From: Caprella mutica
Lineage: Eukaryota; Arthropoda; Malacostraca; Amphipoda; Caprellidae
Direction of reading: 5' to 3'
Assembly (NCBI GenBank): GCA_947561585.1
Contig: CANNZV010002608.1
Location: 1-64,000, forward strand
DNA length: 64,000 nt
The notes beneath the pieces were generated by a model, which was not told the DNA's origin, made no database searches, and was given only the letters and a program-made list of their open reading frames with translations. Each line of letters begins with the position of its first letter. Position 1 is the stretch's first letter. Made by a program: the position numbers and the translations under genes. Below are positions 32,674 to 45,396 of this stretch, piece after piece.

Positions 32674-35370
32674 TTGGTTGTCATTATGATTGTAGTTATC
32701 ACTATGATTGTAGTTATCACTATGATTGTAGTTATCACTATGATTTTGGTTATCACTATGATTTTGGTTATCACTAGGATTGTATTTATCACTATGATTT
32801 TGGTTATCACTATGATTTTGGTTATCACTATGATTTTGGTTATCACTATGATTGTATTTATCACTATGATTTTGGTTATCTCTATGATTGTAGTTATCAC
32901 TATGATTGTAGTTATCACTATGATTGTAGTTATCATTATGATTGTAGTTATCACTATGATTGTAGATATCACTATGATTTTGGTTATCACTATGATTGTA
33001 GTTATCACTATGATTTTGGTTATCACTATGATTTTGGTTATCACTATGATTTTGGTTATCACTATGATTTTGGTTATCACTATGATTTTGGTTATCACTA
33101 TGATTTTGGTTATCACTATGATTTTGGTTATCACTATGATTTTGGTTATCACTATGATTTTGGTTATCACTATGATTTTGGTTATCACTATGATTTTGGT
33201 TATCACTATGATTTTGGTTATCACTATGATTTTGGTTATCACTATGATTTTGGTTATCACTATGATTTTGGTTATCACTATGATTTTGGTTATCACTATG
33301 ATTTTGGTTATCACTATGATCTTGGTTATCACTATGATTTTGGTTATCACTATGATTTTGGTTATCACTATGATTTTGGTTATCACTATGATTTTGGTTA
33401 TCACTATGATTTTGGTTATCACTATGATTTTGGTTATCACTATGATTTTGGTTATCACTATGATTTTGGTTATCACTATGATTTTGGTTATCACTGTGAT
33501 TTTGGTTATCATTATGATCTTCGGTTATCACTATGATTTTGGTTATCACTATGATTTTGGTTATCACTATGATTTTGGTTATCACTATGATTTTGGTTAT
33601 CACCATGATTTTGGTTATCATTATTATTTTTGTTATCACTATGATTTTGGTTATCACTATGATTTTGGTTATCACTATGATTTTGGTTATCACTATGATT
33701 TTGGTTATCACTATGATTTTGGTTATCACTATGATTTTGGTTATCATTATGATTTTGGTTATCATTATGATTTTGGTTATCACTATGATTTTGGTTATCA
33801 CTATGATTTTGGTTATCACTATGATTTTGGTTATCACCATGATTTTGGTTATCACTATGATTTTGGTTATCATTATGATTTTTGTTATCACTATGATTTT
33901 GGTTATCACTATGATTTTGGTTATCACTATGATTTTGGTTATCACTATGATTTTGGTTATCACTATGATTTTAGTTATCACTATGATTTTGGTTATCACT
34001 ATGATTTTAGTTATCACTATGATTTTGGTTATCACTATGATTTTAGTTATCACTATGATTTTGGTTATCACTATGATTTTGGTTATCACTATGATTTTGG
34101 TTATCACTATGATTTTGGTTATCACTATGATTTTGGTTATCACTATGATTTTGGTTATCACTATGATTATGGTTATCATTATGATTTTGGTTATCATTAT
34201 GATTTTGGTTATCACTATGATTTTGGTTATCACTATGATTTTGGTTATCACTATGATTTTGGTTATCATTATGATTTTGGTTATCATTATGATTTTGGTT
34301 ATCATTATGATTTCGGTTACCACTATGATTTTGGTTATCATTATGATTTTGGTTATCATTATGATTTTGGTTATCACTATGATTTTGGTTATCACTATGA
34401 TTTTGGTTATCACTATGATTTTGGTTATCACTATGATTTTGGTTATCACTATGATTTTGGTTATCACTATGATCTTGGTTATCACTATGATTTTGGTTAT
34501 AACTATGATTTTGGTTATCAGTATGATTTTGGTTATCACTATGATTTTGGTTATCACTATGATTTTGGTTATCACTATGATTTTGGTTATCACTATGATT
34601 TTGGTTATCACTATGATTTTGGTTATCACTATGATTTTGGTTATCACTATGATTTTGGTTATCACTATGATTTTGGTTATCACTATGATTTTGGTTATCA
34701 CTATGATTTTGGTTATCATTATGATTTCGGTTATCACTATGATTTTGGTTATCACTATGATTTTGGTTATCACTATGATTTTGGTTATCACTATGATTTT
34801 GGTTATCACTATGATTTTGGTTATCACTATGATTTTGGTTATCACCATGATTTTGGTTATCATTATGATTTTTGTTATCACTATGATTTTGGTTATCACT
34901 ATGATTTTGGTTATCACTATGATTTTGGTTATCACTATGATTTTGGTTATCACTATGATTTTGGTTATCATTATGATTTTGGTTACCATTATGATTTTGG
35001 TTATCACTATAATTTTGGTTATCACTATGATTTTGGTTATCACCATGATTTTGGTTATCACCATGATTTTGGTTATCATTATGATTTTTGTTATCACTAT
35101 GATTTTGGTTTTCACTATGATTTTGGTTATCACTATGATTTTGGTTATCACTATGATTTTGGTTATCACTATGATTTTGGTTATCATTATGATTTTGGTT
35201 ATCATTATGATTTTGGTTATCATTAAGATTTTGGTTATCGTCATCATATTGGTTATCATTATCATATTGGTTATCATTATCCTATTGGTTATCATTATCA
35301 TATTGGTTATCATTATCATATTGGTTATCATTATCATATTGGTTATCATTATTATATTGGCAGTTGAAAA
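32674..35370. repeat. 18-bp minisatellite (ATGATTTTGGTTATCACT), about 150 units
   Basis: Extremely regular, with variants TTGTAG, CATTATG and CACCATG scattered through it. Several frames on both strands stay open (YHYDFG on plus, NQNHSD on minus) because the unit has no stop and is divisible by three. No frame is favoured, so coding is not claimed. Confidence 0.95.
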
Positions 35371-37330
35371 TTGCGCAGTGGTCGAAAATTGCGCAGCGGT
35401 CAGTAATTGGACGGCAATAGAGTATAGTGGTCGGCAATAGAGTAGTGGACGGCAATAGAGTAGTGGTCGGCAATCGAGTAGTGGTCGGCAATAGAGTAGT
35501 GGTCGGTAATTGAGTAGTGGTCGGTAATTGAGTAGTGATCGGCAATAGAGTAGTGGTCGGCAATTGAGTAGTGGTCGGCAATAGAGTAGTGGTCGGCAAT
35601 AGAGTAGTGGTCGGCAATCAAGTAGTGGTCGGCAATCGAGTAGTGGTCGGCAATAGAGTAGTGGTCGGCAATAGAGTAGTGGACGGCAATAGAGTATAGT
35701 GGTCGGCAATAGAGTAGTGAACGGCAATAGAGTAGTGGTCGGCAATAGAGTAGTGGTCGGTAATTGAGTAGTGGTCGGTAATTGAGTAGCGATCGGCAAT
35801 AGAGTAGTGGTCGGTAATAGAGTAGTGGTCGGTAATTGGGTAGTGGTCGGCAATAGAGTAGTGGTCGGTAATAGAGTAGTGGTCGGCAATAGAGTAGTGG
35901 TCGGTAATAGAGTAGTGGTCGGCAATAGAGTAGTGGTCGGCAATAGAGTAGTGGTCAGTAATAGAGTATAGTGGTCGGCAATAGAGTTATTGTCGGCAAT
36001 AGAGTAGTGGTCGGCAATAGAGTAGTTGTCGGTAATTGAGTAGTGATCGGCAATAGAGTAGTGGTCGGCAATAGAGTAGTGGTCGGCAATAGAGTAGTGG
36101 TCGACAATAGAGAAGTGATCGGCAATAGAGTAGTGGTCGGCAATAGAGTAGTGGTCGGTAATTGAGAAGTGGTCGGCAATAGAGTAGTGGTCGGCAATAG
36201 AGTAGTGGTCGACAATAGAGAAGTGGTCGGCAATAGAGTAGTGGTCGGCAATAGAGTAGTGGTCGGTAATAGAGTAGTGGTCGGCAATAGAGTAGTGGTC
36301 GGCAATAGAGTAGTGGTCAGTAATTGAGTAGTGATCGGCAATAGAATAGTGGTCGGCAATAGAGTAGTGGTCGGCAATAGAGTAGTGGTCGGCAATAGAG
36401 TAGTGGTCGGTAATTGGGTAGTGGTCGGTAATTGAGTGGTGGTTGGTAATTGAGTAGTGATCGGCAATAGAGTAGTGGTCAGTAATTGAGTAGTGATCGG
36501 CAATTGAGTAGTGGTCAGTAATTGAGTAGTGGTCAGTAATTGAGTAGTGGTCGGTAATTGAGTAGTGGTCGGTAATTGAGTAGTGGTCGGTAATTGAGTA
36601 GTGGTCGGCAATTGGGTAGTGGTCGGCAATAGAGTAGTGGTCGGCAATAGAGTAGTGGTCGGCAATAGAGTAGTGGTCGGCAATAGAGTAGTGGTCGGCA
36701 ATAGAGTAGTGGTCGGTAATTGGGTAGTGGTCGGTAATTGGGTAGTGGTCGGTAATTGAGTAGTGGTCGGTAATTGAGTAGTGGTCGGTAATTGGGTAGT
36801 GGTCGGTAATTAAGTAGTGGTTGGTAATTGAGTAGTGATCGGCAATAGAGTAGTGATCGGCAATAGAGTAGTGGTCGGCAATAGAGTAGTGGTCGGCAAT
36901 AGGGTAGTGGTCGGTAATTGGGTAGTGGTCGGTAATTGAGTAGTGGTTGGTAATTGAGTAGTGGTCGGCAATAGAGTAGTGGTCGGCAATAGAGTAGTGA
37001 TCGGCAATTGAGTAGTGGTCAGTAATTGAGTAGTGATCGGCAATTGAGTAGTGGTCAGTAATTGAGTAGTGGTCAGTAATTGAGTAGTGGTCAGTAATTG
37101 AGTAGTGGTCGGTAATTGAGTAGTGGTCGGTAATTGAGTAGTGGTCGGTAATTGAGTAGTGGTCGGTAATTGAGTAGTGGTCGGTAATTGGGCAGTGGTC
37201 GGCAATTGAGTAGTGGTCGGCAATTGGGTAGTGGTCGGTAATCGGGTAGTGGTCAGCAATTGAGTAGTGGTCGGGAATTGGGTAGTGGTCGGTAATTGAG
37301 TAGTGGTCGGCAATTGAGTAGTGATCGGTA
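35371..37330. repeat. Second 18-bp minisatellite (TAGTGGTCGGCAATAGAG), about 108 units
   Basis: It abuts the previous array with a short mixed zone at 35355-35420. Alternation of CAATAGAG, TAATTGAG and TAATTGGG gives local higher-order patterns. The minus strand reads PTTTLL/PTTTQL, mucin-like, but the frame shifts between 35943 and 36701 and all evidence is repeat-driven. Confidence 0.95.
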
Positions 37331-39120
37331 ACTAACCATGACCCCTCTTGTTATTGTCTTACCTTGAGAGTATACCGTAGACTTTTTGGTTCTTTTTTAT
37401 GGGAACGGGTCCGATGAATGGATCTTGATCCACATCCGTAGACTTTTTGTTTTCTTTTAATAGGAACAAGTCCGATGAATGGATCTCGACCCAAAACATT
37501 GTATAGGCAGCACTTCTTTAGTTCATTAATTTATAGCTTTATTTCTGTTGAGGGAAGATGGGTCTGAAAGGGAAGATTTTTCGCTTCTTTAAGGGGTTGT
37601 TGTTCAAGTGGGTTTGTGTTATTCCTTTTGATGAGGAGGATGATTATTGTTATTTGTAGAAGGTAGAACCTGTTTTTCGAGGTTGTTGGATCCCCACGCC
37701 CTTAGGTGATCATGTATGGCAAATTTGCCATCATGAAGGGTAGGGGGACTCTTTATTACCTTCACCTAATTTGAGGCAGTCAGTGCTCATTAAGACGCAC
37801 AATGCCAGAATTAGGTAGTTGCGGATGCGATCGGTGTTTGAGAATGCCATTTCTTATCGAAGCCATGGTATTTTTGACATACACCGTCAAAGCTTCGCAA
37901 CTGCTTAATTCTGAGCAGTTCATTGTATATTAATGACCTACCTGCATCATATTTGATGAATCTTGTAAATAATTTTGTATTTGTAAATATTTATTTGTAT
38001 AAATATGTAGGGGTTTTAAAGGGCGAGTTCACGTAGAAATATATTTTCTCTGGAATGCATATTTGACGGAATAATGATTTCTAAAATAGCAATGATAACT
38101 TTTTGAAGTGAGATGGATGGCATTTTTGTCAGAGGTAGCTCTTAATTCCCCTGAATATGAATGGCTAGAGTAGCCAGCTAGTTCTTCAAAGCAGACATAC
38201 GAAGGTTTTTGGCTCAAAGCTGCTGATGGTCAGTGATACTCTCCCACAAATTAAGGAAGCCGTAGGTCAGCCTCTGCTTGCACATCGGCTAAGACAAACT
38301 GGTGTAAAACCCAGTTTCTCTTAGTTTGCGAGGATCGCCAGTATAAAACCTGGCGTTGTCTAAGCAGTGTGTGAGCGAGGAGGGATGCCAGATACTTCCA
38401 TCGGCTTTTGTCGATGGAGGAGACTGGTCCCACCCCCGAGCAGTAGCTTGTTTGGGTCTTCATCGTTGGTGGCCCCAGCGTTGTCGACCCTATACACTCG
38501 TTACTTAGTAGGGCTGTAGGACTCTCAGCTTGCTGTTAGTCTGACGTGGGCCGAGAACTGGAATATCCGATCATGGGTAACTTGGAATCAGTCTTCTCTA
38601 GGGGCTAATTCCAAGGTAATCCTGGTTCAATGTTTTCCAAGTTCTCGGAGCGGGTACCTGGATAGGAGTATGCTCACGAATTCAGCAGCTTTGAGCTAAA
38701 AACCTTTGTATGTCCCACTGTAAGGGAAGCACATTGACTACTCTTTCTGTAGAGTGTTCTGGGGAATTGGGAGTATGTATACATGCTAGACTGAACATTA
38801 GCCATTTTACTCCTATCAATCTCAGTTCAACTTTTGTTTGACTGTTTTGTGGATAGGTAAAAGTTATCATTGCTATTTTTGATTTTGTTACTCTGATACC
38901 AATGTATGTATTCTCGAGAAATTGTATTCCAGTACGTGACTCCCCTATAAAACCTCCCACTCCAAAAGGGAGCACCTTGCCGAGGTGGAGTGGCTTGCGT
39001 AGCTCAATGATACGAAAGTCTTCACCAGCTCACTTTAAATCATGCTGGGAAGACTCTCGTTGAGAGCTCAGACTAAGTCTCCCTGTGTCTATGTAAAATG
39101 TTCTAAACTAATTAATTAAT
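37331..39120. other. Higher-GC block, unidentified
   Basis: It is clearly less AT-rich than its surroundings. It starts with a roughly 80-bp direct duplication (CCGTAGACTTTTTG at 37374 and 37437; GTCCGATGAATGGATCT in both). A short frame at 37558 (MGLKGKIFRFFKGLLFKWVC) ends after 33 residues. No family is recognised. The composition and lack of frames suggest the untranslated part of a retroelement or a decayed gene. Confidence 0.4.
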
Positions 39121-39129
39121 TTATATAGT

Positions 39130-39450
39130 AAGGCCCCGGTAGGGGTTTAGCGTCTGCTTTGTCAAAAGAAAATTAAATACAAGGGACTGGAAGAAGCAGC
39201 CAGGAAAGAAAGTGGCTCCATGAACAAAGTCACTTATCACCGTCAGTGACAAAGTTCATGGATCCAGAAAAGAAGTTAAACTGTGAATGCAGTCACTTAC
39301 CATGGAATGTGACGAAAAAGAACACAAGCACCGGTAAACACGGTAAAATGAGAAAATAAAAACCTAATCCAAATTACAACAGTTCAGGGCCTAAAGGACT
39401 CCTTCCATTCACCACAGACAGCTTCAGGATAGAGCTCCTGGGGGCGATAA
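39130..39450. repeat. Dispersed repeat, copy 1
   Basis: It shares AGGGGTTTAGCGTCTGC, GAAAGTGGCTCCATGAACA, CATTCACCACAGACAGCTTC and AGGATAGAG with 44463-44750 in the same orientation. Likely the end of a retroelement or a SINE-like unit of about 300 bp. Confidence 0.65.
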
Positions 39451-39888
39451 ATACTTAATAATGACCGATCTGCTATTGTTGAATTTAAAGTACAGCTGAT
39501 GCATCACTTATTATACACACTATTTACTGTATAGTTGAAGCAAATGTAATTAAAGCTTAATTATCAAATAAATGTTGATTTACTGGTTTGATTTATTTAC
39601 ATCTTTTAGAATAGAATTGAAAGTAGAGTTCTAAACTCTCAAGTTAATTGGTTTATTATTTTATCAGAGTGAGTAAAGGCATATAAGAGAAATAATAGTT
39701 TGTATATCTGAAGAGATGGATGTCCTCATATAAATTGCAAGAAGGGTAAGTTCTAAGTTATCGTACGATTCCATATTCTCGATCATAAGTAAAAGGTATA
39801 TAAATATTAATTAAATATTAACTTTTTCCTTAGATGAACTAAATTATCCAATAACTCTTAAATTACCCTATACAGGGTGACCCTCAAA
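39451..39888. other. AT-rich, no gene seen
   Basis: One diverged copy of the dispersed motif (GGGTAAGTTCTAAGTTATCG) is at 39744. Nothing else is recognised. Confidence 0.4.
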
Positions 39889-40705
39889 ACAGTTAACACA
39901 ACTTTAAATTCGTATATTTCAACAAATACTAAGGGTATAGTTTCTATTTTTCTGTTAATCCGTTCCTCCTAACAGAAAAAATTATATTTAATAAAAGGAT
40001 TTGCTGAACAAAATTGATTTTGTTTTCAGATCGCACTGTCCTCTTACGGTCTGAACGACCCTTGTTAAAATTTAAACCTGTGCTTTCCTTTTTGTACTTA
40101 ATCACATTTCTCCATATTGTCAATATTTTATAAAAGGAATAGTTATATAAATACTCTTAAAACCTGGAAAGAAAACTGTTTTATTAATGAGGATGTTGTC
40201 TAGTAAAGATACTTTTACAACTAATTTTACAAATCAGCCTGCTAAACTTTGAAGTATGGTCTTTACTTTGGGATCTATATGTTCACTTGCGTTGGAAGTG
40301 TTAAGTTTCGTTTTGCATGCAGTGACTATTGCGATCATCGCTCAGTGACCATCGCCCAGCAACTATTGCTGAGCACTACTTCAATGCTATTCCTATAGAG
40401 CTGTTTTGCAATGAGAGATTATCGCTAAACACTGGATCAATGCATTCCTATTGCTGGGCGATCATTGCTGTGCGATGATCGCAATAATCGCAGCATGCAA
40501 AACGTACCTTTAAGGCCACATTTATCACTCATTAATGAAATAGTTATTATATTCACAAAAATAAAATGAATAAAGCTCCATGAAAATTTAACTGTGGATG
40601 GAAAAAGTTTCAATTAACAAAATGATACTTGATAGAAACTGTACCTACAGTAGTTGTTGAAATATACGAATTTCAATTTGAGTTGATTTTTTCGAGAGTA
40701 AAGTA
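39889..40705. mobile_element. Decayed mariner-like inverted-repeat element
   Basis: The left end is TACAGGGTGACCCTCAAAAC, followed by CGTATATTTCAACAA. The inverse of that inner part (TTGTTGAAATATACG) is at 40656-40672, and the right terminus is degraded. It contains a nested MITE at 40305-40508. Confidence 0.5.
40305..40508. mobile_element. TTAA-flanked MITE, about 204 bp
   Basis: Inverted ends of about 60 bp (GTTTCGTTTTGCATGC at left; reversed right end GGTACGTTTTGCATGC, then ATTGCGATCATCGC in both) are flanked by TTAA at 40301-40304 and 40510-40513. TTAA targets point to a piggyBac-type origin. No coding capacity. Confidence 0.6.
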
Positions 40706-40835
40706 ATTTCGGATCTTTCCCATTTGACTACCCTCACCAAATTGAAATTAAATTATTCTATACATGTATTTTTGTCCATAGAATCCGAAAATCATAACCA
40801 TTTTTTGTATAAACTAATACTTTTTGAGATATGAG

Positions 40836-41285
40836 GGTTTAAAGTTATTTATTTCCTATGTATTACTGAAGGATTAAGAAATCTGAAAAAATCGTGTTTT
40901 CATTGAAATTACTCAAATATCATAGATTTTTTACATGAAACTGTGATGTAATTTGTTGTGTCCGCTAGTTTGTTGTACTGCACACTTCATGATTGATTAA
41001 TGACCTGGCAGGACACTGTTGAAATACATATATCTAATATTTCCAGTTTCCGTGATATTTTCAATTTATTACTTCAATGCTGATATATGTGTAATGGGGG
41101 ACCTGCCGAACCTCATACCCACTTGCCAGACATTATTCAATAAATGAAGTGTGCAGTACAACAAACTAGCATATGCAATAAACTACACTAAGGCTATCTT
41201 TGACCAAAATTGGCGTGATTACGAGTTTTTTTTTTCAAAGTTCTCAATCCTTCAGTATTACATAAGGAATAAATTACTTTAAGTG
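40836..41285. mobile_element. Inverted-repeat element carrying nested MITE B
   Basis: TATTACTGAAGGATTAAGAA at 40860 is mirrored by the inverse around 41243-41270, with ATTTATTTCC flanks. MITE B lies between the arms. Confidence 0.5.
40964..41170. mobile_element. MITE-like element B, 207 bp
   Basis: Inverted ends GCTAGTTTGTTGTACTGCAC ... GTGCAGTACAACAAACTAGC are perfect for 20 bp and continue through ACTTCAT. The same length and the same core as element A (AATATTTCCAGTTTCCGTGA), but different termini. A third terminus of this type is at 45806-45835. Confidence 0.8.
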
Positions 41286-41660
41286 TTTGTTGAAATCATA
41301 AATGAAATACCTTTTATCAAAAGTTTATTCCAAATAATACAATTTTAATATTCAAGCTCAATATATCAAATAAAAGATGGGAGAATTAGAACTCACAGAA
41401 AATAATAAATATGAATATCATATTCGAAAGGGAGAGGGGAGGGGGGATTATTCTCCTACTGAATTCACAAAGCCGTGGATCGTAAATTCATGAACCACGC
41501 AAAATATTCTTCCTATTCGTATTAGCATATATTTTTCAATATATAAAATAAGTTGAATGAGTGGCGAGATATAATTTCCTTTATCTACTCTACTCCATAG
41601 AAAAGGAATGACAAAACCGTTCCAGGAATGAGACAATCTTTCCCTTTTAGGATGAGTCCC
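41286..41660. other. AT-rich, no gene seen
   Basis: A purine-rich GGGAGAGGGGAGGGGGGATT tract is at 41430-41449. No frame is supported. Confidence 0.4.
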
Positions 41661-41662
41661 AT

Positions 41663-42020
41663 TGTTGCGTCATTGCGTCACAGTGATGCGTCATCAGTGA
41701 TGAGTCATTGCGTCACAGTAATGCGTCATTGCGTCACAGTAATGAGTCATTGCGTCACAGTAATGCGTCATTGCGTCACAGTAATGAGTCATTGCGTCAC
41801 AGTAATGCGTCATTGCGTCACAGTTATGAGTCATTGCGTCACAGTAACCATTGTTGTGACAGTGAGTAACGCGTCATTGCGTCACAGTAACCATTGTTGT
41901 GACAGTGAGTAACGCATCATTGCGTCACAGTAACCATTGTTGTGACAGTGAGTAACGCGTCATTGCGTCACAGTAACCATTGTTGTGACAGTGAGTAACG
42001 CATCATTGCGTCACAGTAAC
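41663..42020. repeat. GTCATTGCGTCACAGTAA composite minisatellite
   Basis: Alternating 21-bp units (CATTGCGTCACAGTAATGCGT and ...GAGT) change at about 41845 into 43-bp units that add CCATTGTTGTGACAGTGAGT. Units contain GTCACAGTAA, as in the arm hairpin region. Confidence 0.85.
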
Positions 42021-43035
42021 TACTATCATCTGTATTTACTTAGTCACTCAGTCTCGTGACTCTTTTGATGCAATTAGGTAGTATTTTGTAAAGTCAATGT
42101 TTAGTTTATATCAAATATAATTTTCAAACTAATGGAGATAGGTAGGTAGTTTTGTCCCAAAGTTCTAAATATGGGCTTTGAAGTGAAATATATTTGTTAT
42201 CATATTTTAATACTCTGCAAAATTGTTCATTCCTAATGAAGTCTCATTTTCTTTTTTAATAGTTTTTAAACATTAAAAGTTTCACCAAAAAAAGATACCT
42301 TTTCTAAAATGAAGCTAAATTTTTCAGGCAAAATTCAATTTTGTATGAAAAGAATAATTTTTCAATAATTCGATTTCGTTGTGAGAAACAATCCTTTTTC
42401 CATTGAAAAATCCATTCTAATTATTTTCTCAGTGAAATATAAAACTAATTAGTCTTGACTATATTTCTTTTTCTGTAATCTTCTTCACGTAGGTTGATAC
42501 TTCAATTAGAATTTTTCTGGTTAAAAACAAATTAAACCTCTTTGTACCTATCATGCCCGAATGACTAAAATTTGTGGTAATTGTTAGGTATAAAAATCTA
42601 CTACATTCACCTGTTCTACCTATGTGGTAAATAAATAAAAAGAATGAGTTTCCTCATTGATTCTCAGTGAAAAGAAGATTCTCAGAAAATAAGTAGGTAA
42701 CGTTTGCCTAAAACGCACTATTATAAGTCTCATGTGATTGCAGTACCTACTTTCTTATTAAAACATTTATTTATTGTCACTAATTAATTGAAGAATCTTA
42801 TTTAACTAAAAATTCAATTCGCTGCTACAAGTTTTCACATTAAAAATAGAGTTCTTTGAATAATTCTTATATTTTCTACATATTTTTTTTTCTCGATTAG
42901 AGCTAGGATGGCCGTCTCAATTATTGGACCAAAAAACCGGACATTACTATGTATTTATTTTAATAAGCTTTGTACAGACAATAGTCTAACTCGAAACCAC
43001 AAGGGTCATATATAAACCCTACATCTTTATAATAT
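42021..43035. other. AT-rich, no gene seen
   Basis: Nothing is recognised. Confidence 0.4.
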
Positions 43036-44064
43036 ATTCTTACAATTCGTCTGCTACTAACTGGGTTCTAGAACCAGTTCTAATATTCTTACAATTCGTC
43101 TGCTACTAACTGGGTTCTAGATCCAGTTCTAATATTCTTACAATTCGTCTGCTACTAACTGGGTTCTAGAACCAGTTCTAATATTCTTACAATTCGTCTG
43201 CTACTAACTGGGTTCTAGAACCAGTTCTAATATTCTTACAATTCGTCTGCTACTAACTGGGTTCTAGAACCAGTTCTAATATTCTTACAATTCGTCTGCT
43301 ACTAACTGGGTTCTAGAACCAGTTCTAATACTCTTACAATTCGTCTGCTACTAACTGGGTTCTAGAACCAGTTCTAATATTCTTACAATTCGTCTGCTAC
43401 TAACTGGGTTCTAGAACCAGTTCTAATATTCTTACAATTCGTCTGCTACTAACTGGGTTCTAGATCCAGTTCTAATATTCTTACAATTCGTCTGCTACTA
43501 ACTGGGTTCTAGAACCAGTTCTAATATTCTTACAATTCGTCTGCTACTAACTGGGTTCTAGAACCAGTTCTAATATTCTTACAATTCGTCTGCTACTAAC
43601 TGGGTTCTAGAACCAGTTCTAATACTCTTACAATTCGTCTGCTACTAACTGGGTTCTAGAACCAGTTCTAATATTCTTACAATTCGTCTGCTACTAACTG
43701 GGTTCTAGAACCAGTTCTAATATTCTTACAATTCGTCTGCTACTAACTGGGTTCTAGAACCAGTTCTAATATTCTTACAATTCGTCTGCTACTAACTGGG
43801 TTCTAGAACCAGTTCTAATATTCTTACAATTCGTCTGCTACTAACTGGGTTCTAGAACCAGTTCTAATATTCTTACAATTCGTCTGCTACTAACTGGGTT
43901 CTAGAACCAGTTCTAATACTCTTACAATTCGTCTGCTACTAACTGGGTTCTAGAACCAGTTCTAATATTCTTACAATTCGTCTGCTACTAACTGGGTTGT
44001 AGAACCAGTTCCAATATTCTTACAATTCGTCTGCTACTAACTAGGTTCTAGAACCAGGTCCAAT
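43036..44064. repeat. 49-bp hairpin minisatellite, 21 units
   Basis: Units start ATTCTTACAATTCGTCTGCT at exact 49-bp spacing from 43036 to 44016. Each holds the near-perfect palindrome AACTGGGTTCTAGAACCAGT. A marker variant (AATACTC) recurs at 43327, 43621 and 43915, showing a six-unit, 294-bp higher-order period. Confidence 0.95.
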
Positions 44065-44462
44065 ATTCTAGGAGTTCTAAACGTGGTATCTTTTACTTAT
44101 AATTAAAGACAATGAGAGAAGGTTTGTGAAATCGTAAATATATATTTGTGATCACCGTAGAAGAAAAATATAAATTGCGCGTAGAACATTAAAAATATCA
44201 CATATCTGATTTATAAGATAGGGAAGAGTTACAATTACCAGATGTTAATTAAGTACTAGATGGAAATTTCAATAGGCAATTTAAAATAAGTATACATAGA
44301 AATATTTTAATTGTTAATACTAAAAATATGTATAAATTGAGATTTGAGATGCATTTTTTAAACTTTAATCTATTGGAATTATTTTTCTGATATTTAATGC
44401 ACATCTGGTAATTTTACTTTACCCTACCTGACATCAAGAGAAAAATTAATAATTTAAATTTT
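44065..44462. other. AT-rich, no gene seen
   Basis: Nothing is recognised. Confidence 0.4.
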
Positions 44463-44750
44463 TATTAGGAGTTTAACGTCTGCATCGGAACCAAAGGCCA
44501 TATCGCTGATGTCAAAAGGAAACTAAATACAAGAGACTAGAAGAAGCAGTCAGAAAGAAAAGTGGCTCCATGAACACAATCATTTACCACCGTCAGTATA
44601 AAACCGACAAGCTCATGGATGCAGAAAAGCAAAATAACGATACATAATCCAAATTACAACAGTTCGTGGCCCAAGGGAAGCTATACTCCCCTTCTCTTCC
44701 ATTCACCACAGACAGCTTCAGGATAGAGCCCCTGGAGGCGAAAAATAAAT
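44463..44750. repeat. Dispersed repeat, copy 2
   Basis: Homologous to 39130-39450 (AGGAGTTTAACGTCTGC, AAGTGGCTCCATGAACACA, TCACCACAGACAGCTTCAGG). Confidence 0.65.
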
Positions 44751-45396
44751 AAAAAGAAAGAAGTAATCAGAAACGTTAAAAGAAAAATTAAGCTCATTGT
44801 TGCAAAAAAGCTACTCTGTCTGTCCCTAATGCCTAATCCTGAAATATTTTCTATACAAGGAAATGTAATTGCGAGACATGACCCACACCTATTTGACTAT
44901 TTGTGAGTCTGAGGCGTAATTAGAGCGAGGTACGCATGCACCAAGTTTCAAGTTATTGGTTAATTCTTCATTTTCAGACATATCAGAAAAGGAAATTTAA
45001 TAATTAATTATTATTTAACTTCTATTCTAATAAGTATCATTAATGCCAATTGAAATAAAAATTAAATAACGAATATTATATAGAGATTTTGTATGGAACC
45101 GTGCGATAACATGGAACTTACCCTAAATGGGATATGTTGAATTTCTGAACCAATTGCATCTAATAACCTTATCTGAATAATATTTTGATGCTTATTATTG
45201 TTACCGTGAAATAATCACCAAAAATTGTCTCAGTTTTCTATAATTACCACTTTTATTAAAGCGATGTGTAATTAAAGCGAGGCCTGCCTGTACTAACCAA
45301 CTAGTCAGTAGTTAGGTATATTAAAATAGATAACTAAGTATTTAGGTTGAATATATAAGTATTTAGGTACCTATACAGCTATACTTATTTGGAAAT
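44751..45396. other. AT-rich, dispersed motif only
   Basis: It has diverged copies of the TTATCG...GAACTTACC motif at 44950 and 45095. No gene. Confidence 0.4.

Noticed and set aside
32560..35943. 1,127-residue minus-strand frame with NQNHSD and ITKIIV repeats, and 850- and 635-residue plus-strand frames across it
   Set aside because: All arise from an 18-bp unit with no stop in several phases; none is favoured by flanking unique coding sequence, composition or a poly(A) signal.
35955..37313. Mucin-like PTTTLL/PTTTQL frames on the minus strand
   Set aside because: Same 18-bp effect; the two main frames are not joined to the downstream one without a shift, and there is no signal peptide or unique tail.
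37558..37659. 33-residue frame MGLKGKIFRFFKGLLFKWVC...
   Set aside because: Too short and unsupported; kept only as a note in the higher-GC block.
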